Source: Euryarchaeota archaeon UBA596 (GTDB lineage: Archaea; Thermoplasmatota; Poseidoniia; Poseidoniales; Poseidoniaceae). From it: a stretch of 10,323 bases of DNA. The stretch spans positions 1 to 10,323 of the forward strand of contig DAGQ01000120.1 in assembly GCA_002498205.1 (NCBI GenBank), written 5' to 3'. Numbering within the stretch: the first letter of the stretch is position 1; every line of letters begins with the position of its first letter. This document shows positions 1 to 5,789 of this stretch, one piece after another. Position numbers and translations under genes: made by a program. The notes under the pieces were generated by a model. That model did not search any database. It was not told the DNA's origin and was given only the letters and a program-made list of their open reading frames with translations.

Positions 1-370
1 TGATGAAACAGAAAGATGCAATTAAAATTAAACTCTGGTATATGTATATAGATTCCATAAGCCCTTTTTTATTCAATGGAATTGAAATTGCAACTAACAT
101 AAATAGAAAATACCATGTGCTATAAATATAAATTGAATCTTTAATGAATGGAATTTTATCATCAATTATTGTACTTGAATCAAAAAGGGTATAACCTCTC
201 CATTCAGCAAAATTATTTGTTAGAAAATAAAATACAGAAATGTATGTTGACGAGATTAAAAAAAGACTAATTGGTAAAATTAGTGGTTTTGTTTTTATCT
301 GTAAATTCCAAATAGGTTTCCAAATAGACCAAGGTTTGAAAAAAATGTTTTTCATTACGTTTTTAATCAT
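1..370 (-). CDS. Polytopic membrane protein, N-terminal fragment, possibly PAP2/inositolphosphotransferase-like
   Basis: This reading frame is open from an ATG at 370 to the left window edge (123 codons, no stop), so only the N-terminal part is visible. The start is basic and aromatic (MIKNVMKNIFFKPWSIWKPI). Three hydrophobic segments follow at about residues 29-50, 79-98 and 107-123. Between the first two lies a polar loop with the string IDDKIPFIKDSIYIYSTWY. An 'IPF-x-SIYIY-S-WY' pattern entering a membrane helix is reminiscent of Aur1/Ipt1-type members of the PAP2 phosphatase superfamily. The catalytic histidine motifs of that family lie further C-terminal and would be outside the window, so the assignment is tentative. 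It lies 7 bases after the ThiR-like gene on the same strand, so co-transcription is likely. No Shine-Dalgarno is seen; ATG 355 is an alternative start. Confidence 0.6.
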   Translation of the reverse strand, partial: MIKNVMKNIFFKPWSIWKPIWNLQIKTKPLILPISLFLISSTYISVFYFLTNNFAEWRGYTLFDSSTIIDDKIPFIKDSIYIYSTWYFLFMLVAISIPLNKKGLMESIYIYQSLILIASFCFI

Positions 371-377
371 TATATTA

Positions 378-1223
378 TCACGCATCCAAAGCATCGATTA
401 ATTGGTGTGCTCTATCAACTAGTTCAATCGGATTTGAGCCTAAGACATATAGTGTTGGCACCCATCCAAAATCACCTTCATCAACTAATATGTGGGCATC
501 TTTTGAAGATTTGTCTGGAATACTTTTTGGGGTATTTGCAATATTAAAACCTAATTTCTTACAGACAGATTTGATTTTCTTCACATATTTTTGTGGAAAT
601 GCAAGATTCAGAATTGCAGTTGCTTCTGAACCGAAACTTCTTGTTTTTAATAATACTCCAGCCAAGTGGAAACTAGCTCCAAATTCAGGCATTGATAAAT
701 ATTTTATTTGATTATTAATAATCCATAATCTTCCAGGGAATGCTGCAACATCTTCAATATCTTGAGCTTCGGAAGTACATGCTGCTACATTCATTCCAAT
801 GGCAGGTTGCCATTTTTCTATTTTAGGGATTACGAATCGTTGAGTAATCCATTCTAATCTTCGTAGTAATCCGGCTCTAGATTGTCCACGATCTAAATCA
901 GTCCCCGTTAAAATTTTATCAAAACGAATATTTCTTCCGTCATCAAAAAGAAATTCAATAACATATCGTTGTTGCTTTAATTTTGCATCAGGTCCCAAAT
1001 TTGAGAGTAATTGTGTCATCTCTGTAGCCCATCCATCAATCACAGATTCATCAGCACTTCCTTTTAATTTAGGTAGTGGTCTTCCTCTTTGTCTACTGAT
1101 GGTGCTTTGAGTCATACCGATCATAGACGAAATATTTTGTTGACTCCATCCTTGAGCTTGTAACGATCTTGCAACTTGCATTTGTAACCTGTCTAGCCAT
1201 TTAGTTCCATCTTCACCTAGCAT
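378..1223 (-). CDS. thiR: ThiR-like transcriptional regulator: helix-turn-helix plus ThiN domain
   Basis: This 281-residue protein has an N-terminal helix-turn-helix at about residues 15-48 (core WSQQNISSMIGMTQSTISRQ), a middle region rich in charge, and a C-terminal domain (about 115-278) that reads as ThiN. ThiN is the archaeal-type thiamine-phosphate synthase domain otherwise found fused to ThiD. Visible ThiN signatures are IGMNVA (142-147), DVAAFPGR (158-165), FGASFHLA (181-188), ILNLAFP (204-210) and the ending DFGWVPTLYVLGSNPIELV. Known HTH-ThiN fusions in archaea act as ThiR repressors of thiamine biosynthesis and transport genes, with the ThiN part as ligand sensor. Arg165 and His186 lie in the segments that hold active-site residues in ThiN enzymes, so residual ligand binding is plausible. 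No thiamine gene is visible nearby; the neighbours are panD (59 or so bases upstream) and a membrane protein. The ATG at 1223 has no Shine-Dalgarno, but a GAATAA box lies 23-28 bases upstream, fitting a leaderless transcript. Confidence 0.82.
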   Translation of the reverse strand: MLGEDGTKWLDRLQMQVARSLQAQGWSQQNISSMIGMTQSTISRQRGRPLPKLKGSADESVIDGWATEMTQLLSNLGPDAKLKQQRYVIEFLFDDGRNIRFDKILTGTDLDRGQSRAGLLRRLEWITQRFVIPKIEKWQPAIGMNVAACTSEAQDIEDVAAFPGRLWIINNQIKYLSMPEFGASFHLAGVLLKTRSFGSEATAILNLAFPQKYVKKIKSVCKKLGFNIANTPKSIPDKSSKDAHILVDEGDFGWVPTLYVLGSNPIELVDRAHQLIDALDA

Positions 1224-1245
1224 ATTCTAATGTAAACCGAGGGGG

Positions 1246-1251
1246 TTATTC
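1246..1251 (-). promoter_or_regulatory. Candidate TATA-like box of the ThiR-like gene
   Basis: On the minus strand GAATAA sits 23-28 bases before the ATG at 1223, in the context ATTGAATAACC. This is the spacing expected for an archaeal TATA box driving a leaderless mRNA. The match to the consensus is weak and the call rests mainly on position. Confidence 0.25.
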
Positions 1252-1267
1252 AATGTGACGCAAATCC

Positions 1268-1282
1268 TATGCATAGCGCATA
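1268..1282. promoter_or_regulatory. Short inverted repeat between panD and the ThiR-like gene
   Basis: TATGC-ATAGC-GCATA forms 5-base arms around a 5-base spacer, and its left part is also the palindrome TATGCATA. It ends at the base before the panD stop codon and lies 45-59 bases upstream of the regulator's ATG. It could be an operator for autoregulation or a weak hairpin after panD. Five-base arms are short, so chance is a real alternative. Confidence 0.3.
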
Positions 1283-1612
1283 CTATTTTTTAAGTTCAAC
1301 AATTACGGGTTCTAAGTCTTCTATTGAGGGATCTATATGTGCCCACGATAGAATAAATAATTCATCTCCAACTTGAGCATGCCTTGCAGCAGGACCATTT
1401 AATGCAAAAATTCCACTTCCTGCTTCACCTTTAATGACATAAGTTTCTAGTCTTGAACCGTTATTAATATTTACAACTTGAACTTTCTCATTTTCAGTTA
1501 ATGCTGCTCTTTTCATTATGTTTTCATCAATGGTTATACTACCAACATAAAATAATTCAGTTTGAGTGACTTTAGCATATGCTATTTTTGATTTTAGTTT
1601 GGTTACTAACAT
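1283..1612 (-). CDS. panD: Aspartate 1-decarboxylase, pyruvoyl-dependent (PanD), proenzyme
   Basis: PanD decarboxylates L-aspartate to beta-alanine, a precursor of pantothenate and coenzyme A, in the cytoplasm. The proenzyme cuts itself between Gly and Ser and the new serine becomes the pyruvoyl cofactor. Started at the ATG at 1612, the protein has 109 residues and its key positions fall on the E. coli numbers without a gap: Lys9, Gly24-Ser25 (in FYVGS), Arg54, Thr57-Tyr58 (LETYVI) and Asn72-Gly73 (ALNGPAA). A TTG nine bases upstream (1621) would add three residues, but the ATG fits both the family length and the TATA-like box at 1641-1646. The C-terminus is a little shorter than in E. coli (126 residues). 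This is the bacterial enzyme type; many archaea instead make beta-alanine with a PLP-dependent decarboxylase, so transfer from bacteria is likely. It is divergent from gcvT and lies upstream of the ThiR-like gene on the same strand. Confidence 0.93.
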   Translation of the reverse strand: MLVTKLKSKIAYAKVTQTELFYVGSITIDENIMKRAALTENEKVQVVNINNGSRLETYVIKGEAGSGIFALNGPAARHAQVGDELFILSWAHIDPSIEDLEPVIVELKK

Positions 1613-1640
1613 CTTATACAAGCCTGCGATTAATAGGTTG

Positions 1641-1648
1641 TATAAATT
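1641..1648. promoter_or_regulatory. TATA-like box in the panD/gcvT divergent promoter region
   Basis: On the minus strand the sequence reads CAATTTATACAA, with TTTATA 29-34 bases before the panD ATG at 1612, which predicts a leader of only a few bases. On the plus strand the same bases read TTGTATAAATTG and could also serve gcvT, giving a leader of about 30 bases before 1698. The 85-base gap between panD and gcvT must hold both promoters. The call rests on consensus and spacing only. Confidence 0.45.
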
Positions 1649-1660
1649 GAAATCGGTTTA

Positions 1661-1676
1661 GGTATTATTGAATACC
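1661..1676. promoter_or_regulatory. Perfect inverted repeat, candidate operator upstream of gcvT
   Basis: GGTATT-ATTG-AATACC has two perfectly complementary 6-base arms around 4 bases. It lies 22-37 bases before the gcvT ATG and 15 bases beyond the TATA-like box, where a bound dimeric regulator could control gcvT, panD or both. Its length and symmetry resemble sites of small archaeal HTH regulators. Which protein would bind it cannot be told from the sequence. Confidence 0.4.
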
Positions 1677-1697
1677 GTCCGCGTTTAGAACATACTG

Positions 1698-2885
1698 ATG
1701 GATGATACAGCAGTCAAATTGTCGCGTACAGCATGTTATGAGCAACATGTACTTGCAGGAGCAAACCTAGTAGATTTTCATGGTTTTGAATTGCCAATGT
1801 GGTATACTAGCATAAGGGATGAACATATTGCAACTAGGAATACTGCTGGTTTATTTGATGTTTCTCATATGGGTTTTTTCTCTATAAGTGGAGTTGGAGT
1901 ATCAAAATGGTTAGAATCGTTAGCGACTCAAAAAGTTTCATCGATTACTTCAGGTAGGTGTGCCTACACTCATTTTTTAGATATAGACGGATCAATAATT
2001 GATGATATGATATTTGCAGTAACGAATGATAATGAAATTTCTGAATTTAGGAATGGATGGGTCAATACAGAAAGTGAAACAATTTTAGGAGTTCCAAATG
2101 CAAGTATGATCGAAATAATATGGGATTGGTTTCAAGAACATTTACCCGCAGATGGAACAATAAAATTAGAAAATTTGTCTGAAGAGACAAGTATTCTTGC
2201 ACTGCAAGGACCAAATTCTAAAGTTTGTTTAACTTCTGTTTTGGGAGAAAAAAATCATGTTGGAAGATTTAAATGTCAGGCTATCAAAGAAAATGAGTTG
2301 GGTATTTCAGGTTGGATTCAAGGTACAGGTTACACAGGCGAAACTGGATATGAGATTTTTATTCCAAATTCGCAGGCAGAATTGTTGTGGGCTAAATTAT
2401 TGGAAGATACTGGCAAATCAGGAGTAGTTCCTGTGGGATTGGGTGCTAGAGATACCTTAAGATTAGAGATGGGGTATTTATTGTCAGGTCAAGACTTTTA
2501 TTGGCCAGGTTTAGGTGATATTGATTCACATGAAAACTTAGTTAGAAATACTTTGGAAACACAGGTTCCATTTGGATTAGATTTAGATCATGAATTTATT
2601 GGTAAAAAAGCAATGCTTGAAAAGAATTCAAAAGAAAAATTATGGGGGATAAAATATGAAGGAAGAGGTCCTTCACCAAGATTAGGTCATATTATTTATC
2701 AAAATGATGATTTGAATTCAAATAAACTAGGAATAATAACTTCTGGCGCACCAAGTCCAAGTTTAGAAAATAAGGGAATTGCAATGGGTTATTTTTCAGA
2801 TGTTGAATTAGGACAAATTGTATACGTAGCAGCTAGCAAAAGGAAACTAGTACCAGCAAAAGTGATAGTTCCACCGTTCATTTAG
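1698..2885 (+). CDS. gcvT: Glycine cleavage system T protein (aminomethyltransferase), with extra segments
   Basis: GcvT takes the aminomethyl group from the lipoyl arm of the H protein and gives ammonia and 5,10-methylene-tetrahydrofolate (or the archaeal folate/pterin equivalent). Family signatures in order are DFHGFELPMWY (26-36), FDVSHMG (53-59), DGSIIDDMI (97-105, holding the conserved Asp that corresponds to Asp101 of E. coli), ALQGPNS (168-174), GYTGETGYEIF (211-221), GLGARDTLRLE (247-257), EFIGKKAM (299-306) and ITSGAPSPSLENKGIAMG (347-364). At 395 residues it is longer than the E. coli protein (364). The excess maps to about 115-136, where a short VVN-type strand is expected, and to about 264-292, after SGQD, where the usual 'PLEA..GW' segment is replaced by a longer stretch containing WPGLGDIDSHENLVR. 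Linkage to gcvPA/gcvPB supports GcvT rather than a related demethylase such as DmdA. No Shine-Dalgarno precedes the ATG; the next gene starts 40 bases downstream. Confidence 0.93.
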   Translation: MDDTAVKLSRTACYEQHVLAGANLVDFHGFELPMWYTSIRDEHIATRNTAGLFDVSHMGFFSISGVGVSKWLESLATQKVSSITSGRCAYTHFLDIDGSIIDDMIFAVTNDNEISEFRNGWVNTESETILGVPNASMIEIIWDWFQEHLPADGTIKLENLSEETSILALQGPNSKVCLTSVLGEKNHVGRFKCQAIKENELGISGWIQGTGYTGETGYEIFIPNSQAELLWAKLLEDTGKSGVVPVGLGARDTLRLEMGYLLSGQDFYWPGLGDIDSHENLVRNTLETQVPFGLDLDHEFIGKKAMLEKNSKEKLWGIKYEGRGPSPRLGHIIYQNDDLNSNKLGIITSGAPSPSLENKGIAMGYFSDVELGQIVYVAASKRKLVPAKVIVPPFI

Positions 2886-2925
2886 AAATACAAATATTGA
2901 TACTTCGTTTTGAAATGGATAGTGC

Positions 2926-4290
2926 ATGGACCAACTACCTAACATGGGTAGAGAAGATGAAATGTTGGAAATAATGGGCTTTAAGTCAATAGATGATTTA
3001 TTTTCGGATATTCCAGAAAACGTTCGCTTTTCTGGCCAATTACCTCTCAGGGGACCTCAATCAGAAGAAGAAATATTAAGAGATGCAAGAACACTTTTGA
3101 ATGCCAATATTACTTCTAAAAATAAAATCAGTTTTTTAGGCGCTGGATTATATCGAAATTTTGTTCCTTCTTTAGTTGGACAATTAATTGGTCGTGGAGA
3201 GTTTCTAACCTCTTACACACCATATCAACCAGAAGTAAGTCAGGGAATGTTACAAGCAATGTGGGAATTTCAAACAATGGTTAGCGAATTGACCGGATTA
3301 CCAATTTCGAATGTAAGTGTATATGATAGTTCCACATCAGCCGCAGAAGCAATTACATGTGCTGTTAGAGTTCATAATAAGAAAGCGACTCAGAAAGATA
3401 CTGTTTATGTTTCAGAATTAATACCACCTCATAGACTTTCAGTAATTGAAAATTATACTAAAGGCGGGGGTATTGTTCTTAAAAAATTGAAACATGACTC
3501 TAATGGTTTCATGAATCTTGATGATTTGTCAAATGCATCTGGTTCGTGTGCAGTTTATGTTGAACAGCCTAATCCTTTAGGAATCCTAGATGAAGGAATA
3601 ACTAGCATTAAACAAATTATTGGAGAATCAACGGCACTAATTGTAGGTGTACAACCAACCTCATTAGGTGTTTTAGAAGCACCTGGAAATTATGGTGCAG
3701 ATATTGTTGTTGGCGAAGGTCAACCTTTGGGTGTAGGAATTACTGCAGGGGGTCCTATTTACGGAATTTTTGCTTGCTCTAAAAAATACTTAAGACAAAT
3801 GCCTGGTAGAATTGTTGGGAAAAGTGAAGATGATAGCGGTAGAACTGCTTTTTGTTTAACCTTGTCAACAAGAGAACAACATATTAGGAGACATAGAGCA
3901 ACTTCAAATCTGTGTACTAATGAAACATTAATTGCATTGATGGGTGCAATGCACATGTCTTTATTAGGGCCTAAAGGAATTGAAACATTAGCACTTAGAA
4001 ATTTTGCAGCAAGACAGGTTCTAGAGGAAAAATTATCAACTATTGAAGGTTTAGAATTTCCATATTTAAATTCAAGTCATTATAATGAATTTGTAGTCAG
4101 GTTCCCTTTCAATGCTCAAAAAGTATTAGATTGGTTAGATGAAAACGGAATAATTGGAGGTTTTGCTTTATCAAATTGGTATGAGGATTGTGAAAATGAT
4201 TTATTAGTTTGTGCAACTGATCAAACAACTATGGAGGAGATTGAAATATTTAGGAATAAGTTGGAAAATTTGATGGAGGTGGAAAAATGA
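2926..4290 (+). CDS. gcvPA: Glycine dehydrogenase (decarboxylating) subunit 1, P protein alpha
   Basis: With GcvPB this forms the split P protein, which decarboxylates glycine and loads the remaining aminomethyl group on the lipoyl arm of the H protein. The 454 residues show the usual features of subunit 1: KISFLGAGLYRNFVPS (67-82), SYTPYQPEVSQG (96-107), VYDSSTSAAEA (132-142), GEGQPLGVGITAGGP (263-277), MPGRIVG (292-298) and TREQHIRRHRATSNLCTN (315-332). It lacks the PLP lysine, which is carried by GcvPB, as expected. Length is normal for the family. The ATG at 2926 was chosen; ATGs at 2944 and 2962 are possible and none has a good Shine-Dalgarno. An AT-rich stretch (AAATATTG) about 31 bases upstream could be an internal TATA-like element. 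The 3' end overlaps gcvPB by the ATGA at 4287-4290, implying coupled translation and equal amounts of the two subunits. Confidence 0.95.
   Translation: MDQLPNMGREDEMLEIMGFKSIDDLFSDIPENVRFSGQLPLRGPQSEEEILRDARTLLNANITSKNKISFLGAGLYRNFVPSLVGQLIGRGEFLTSYTPYQPEVSQGMLQAMWEFQTMVSELTGLPISNVSVYDSSTSAAEAITCAVRVHNKKATQKDTVYVSELIPPHRLSVIENYTKGGGIVLKKLKHDSNGFMNLDDLSNASGSCAVYVEQPNPLGILDEGITSIKQIIGESTALIVGVQPTSLGVLEAPGNYGADIVVGEGQPLGVGITAGGPIYGIFACSKKYLRQMPGRIVGKSEDDSGRTAFCLTLSTREQHIRRHRATSNLCTNETLIALMGAMHMSLLGPKGIETLALRNFAARQVLEEKLSTIEGLEFPYLNSSHYNEFVVRFPFNAQKVLDWLDENGIIGGFALSNWYEDCENDLLVCATDQTTMEEIEIFRNKLENLMEVEK
4275..4280 (+). promoter_or_regulatory. Strong Shine-Dalgarno of gcvPB inside gcvPA
   Basis: GGAGGT ends six bases before the gcvPB ATG at 4287, within the last codons of gcvPA. 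It fixes the gcvPB start and contrasts with gcvT and gcvPA, which lack such a site. Confidence 0.8.
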
Positions 4291-5789
4291 GTAATATTTT
4301 CGAATTTGAGGGCGTAGTAGGAATGGGGTATTCTCAGCCAGCTCCTCTTTTAGAGCAGTCAAAAATAAAAATCCCCTCAGGATTAAAACGTAAAGATCTT
4401 CCACGATTACCATTACTTTCTGAACCAGAAGTTGTTAGACATTATACTTGGCTTTCAACCAGAAATTTTGGAATTGACACTGGCTTCTATCCTTTAGGGT
4501 CATGTACTATGAAACATAATCCAAGAGTAAATGAAGTAATTGCAGCAATGCCAGGAATTACAGAATTACATCCTTTACAAAAAGAATCACATCAGCAAGG
4601 ATTATTTTCAATAATGTATGAAATGCAAGAAATGTTAGGTATATGCGCAGGAATGGATTCGGTAACTCTTCAACCAGTGGCTGGTGCTCAAGGAGAATTT
4701 ACAGCTATTAGATGTATTCAAGAGTATCACAAATCAATAGGCGAAAGTCATAGAAATAAGGTGATTGTTCCTGATTCTGCTCATGGGACTAATCCTGCAA
4801 GTGCTGCAATGTGTGGTTATGAAATCATTGAAATACCCTCCGGAGAAGACGGATTATTAGATTTAGAAGCTCTAAAAGCCGTTGTTGGTGATGATACAGC
4901 TGCAATGATGATTACAAATCCAAACACTCTTGGAATTTTTGAACATGAAATTTCGAAGGCAGCGGAACTTGTGCATTCTGCTGGAGGACAAATGTATTAT
5001 GATGGGGCTAATTTTAATGCAATTTTAGGTAAAACAACACCAGGATTAATGGGTTTTGATGCAGTTCATTATAATCTACACAAAACATTCAGTCAACCAC
5101 ACGGAGGGGGAGGGCCTGGTTCAGGACCTATTGGTGTGAAAAATCATTTGTCTAAATTTTTACCTTCGCCAATGGTTACTCGCAGACCACGTGAAGATTC
5201 AGATGATGTGGGTGTTGATGGTGATTGGTGGTATACGTTATACAATCCAGTTGAATCTATTGGAAAGGTGCAACAATGGATGGGCAATCCAGGAGCAGTC
5301 GTTAGATCTTGGGCTTTTTACAGAAGATATGGATTCCAATTGGAAAAAATGAGCGAGCATGCTGTATTAAATGCAAATTATCTTAGACATAAAATTATGA
5401 ATCCTTCTGAAGAACAGTTGGAAAAAATCCCAATGATGCCTGTAGATGGCTCAGATGTTAAGTTATGTAAACATGAATTTACACTAAGTGCAACTCCTTT
5501 GAAAGAGAAATATGGAATAACTGCAATGGATATTGCTAAAGGTCTTTTAGATAAAGGATATATGGCACCAACTGTTTATTTCCCCTTAGTTGTACCTGAA
5601 TGTTTAATGATTGAGCCAACAGAAACAGAATCTAAGAAAACTTTAGATACATTTGCTTCAAAATTCCACGAAGTTTTAACAGAAGATTACGAAACATTAC
5701 ACAAAGCACCTGTAACAACTCATGTTGGAAGGGTAGACGAAGTTAAGGCGGCTAGAAATTTAATTTTGAGATTCGAATATACGGACTAA
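4287..5789 (+). CDS. gcvPB: Glycine dehydrogenase (decarboxylating) subunit 2, P protein beta, PLP-binding
   Basis: This 500-residue subunit carries pyridoxal phosphate for glycine decarboxylation together with GcvPA. Signatures include FYPLGSCTMKHNPR (67-80), QPVAGAQGEF (129-138), DSAHGTNPASAA (163-174), ITNPNTLGIFE (209-219), MYYDGANFNAI (236-246) and the PLP-lysine motif HYNLHKTFSQPHGGGGPGSGP with the lysine at residue 266. The C-terminal part (PTVYFPL..ECLMIEPTE, then EVKAARNLILRFEYTD) is typical. The start is set by the GGAGGT site and the ATGA overlap with gcvPA. It is the last gene of the gcv cluster; its TAA is directly followed by the stop codon of the convergent deoA, so there is no intergenic space. 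No gcvH or lipoamide dehydrogenase gene follows, and those partners must be coded elsewhere. Confidence 0.96.
   Translation: MSNIFEFEGVVGMGYSQPAPLLEQSKIKIPSGLKRKDLPRLPLLSEPEVVRHYTWLSTRNFGIDTGFYPLGSCTMKHNPRVNEVIAAMPGITELHPLQKESHQQGLFSIMYEMQEMLGICAGMDSVTLQPVAGAQGEFTAIRCIQEYHKSIGESHRNKVIVPDSAHGTNPASAAMCGYEIIEIPSGEDGLLDLEALKAVVGDDTAAMMITNPNTLGIFEHEISKAAELVHSAGGQMYYDGANFNAILGKTTPGLMGFDAVHYNLHKTFSQPHGGGGPGSGPIGVKNHLSKFLPSPMVTRRPREDSDDVGVDGDWWYTLYNPVESIGKVQQWMGNPGAVVRSWAFYRRYGFQLEKMSEHAVLNANYLRHKIMNPSEEQLEKIPMMPVDGSDVKLCKHEFTLSATPLKEKYGITAMDIAKGLLDKGYMAPTVYFPLVVPECLMIEPTETESKKTLDTFASKFHEVLTEDYETLHKAPVTTHVGRVDEVKAARNLILRFEYTD

Noticed and set aside
490..711. Plus-strand open frame of 73 residues within the regulator gene
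   Set aside because: Shadow of the ThiN domain; no ribosome site and no recognisable protein.
1613..1697. Glycine riboswitch before gcvT
   Set aside because: The gap is only 85 bases and must also hold the panD promoter. I see no glycine aptamer core and the leader is predicted to be about 30 bases or shorter.
1698..2885. DMSP demethylase (DmdA) instead of GcvT
   Set aside because: DmdA is a GcvT relative common in marine microbes, but this gene is directly upstream of both glycine dehydrogenase subunits and keeps the GcvT motifs, so GcvT is the simpler call.
3759..4413. Minus-strand open frames inside gcvPA and gcvPB
   Set aside because: Both lie fully within strongly conserved glycine dehydrogenase coding sequence.
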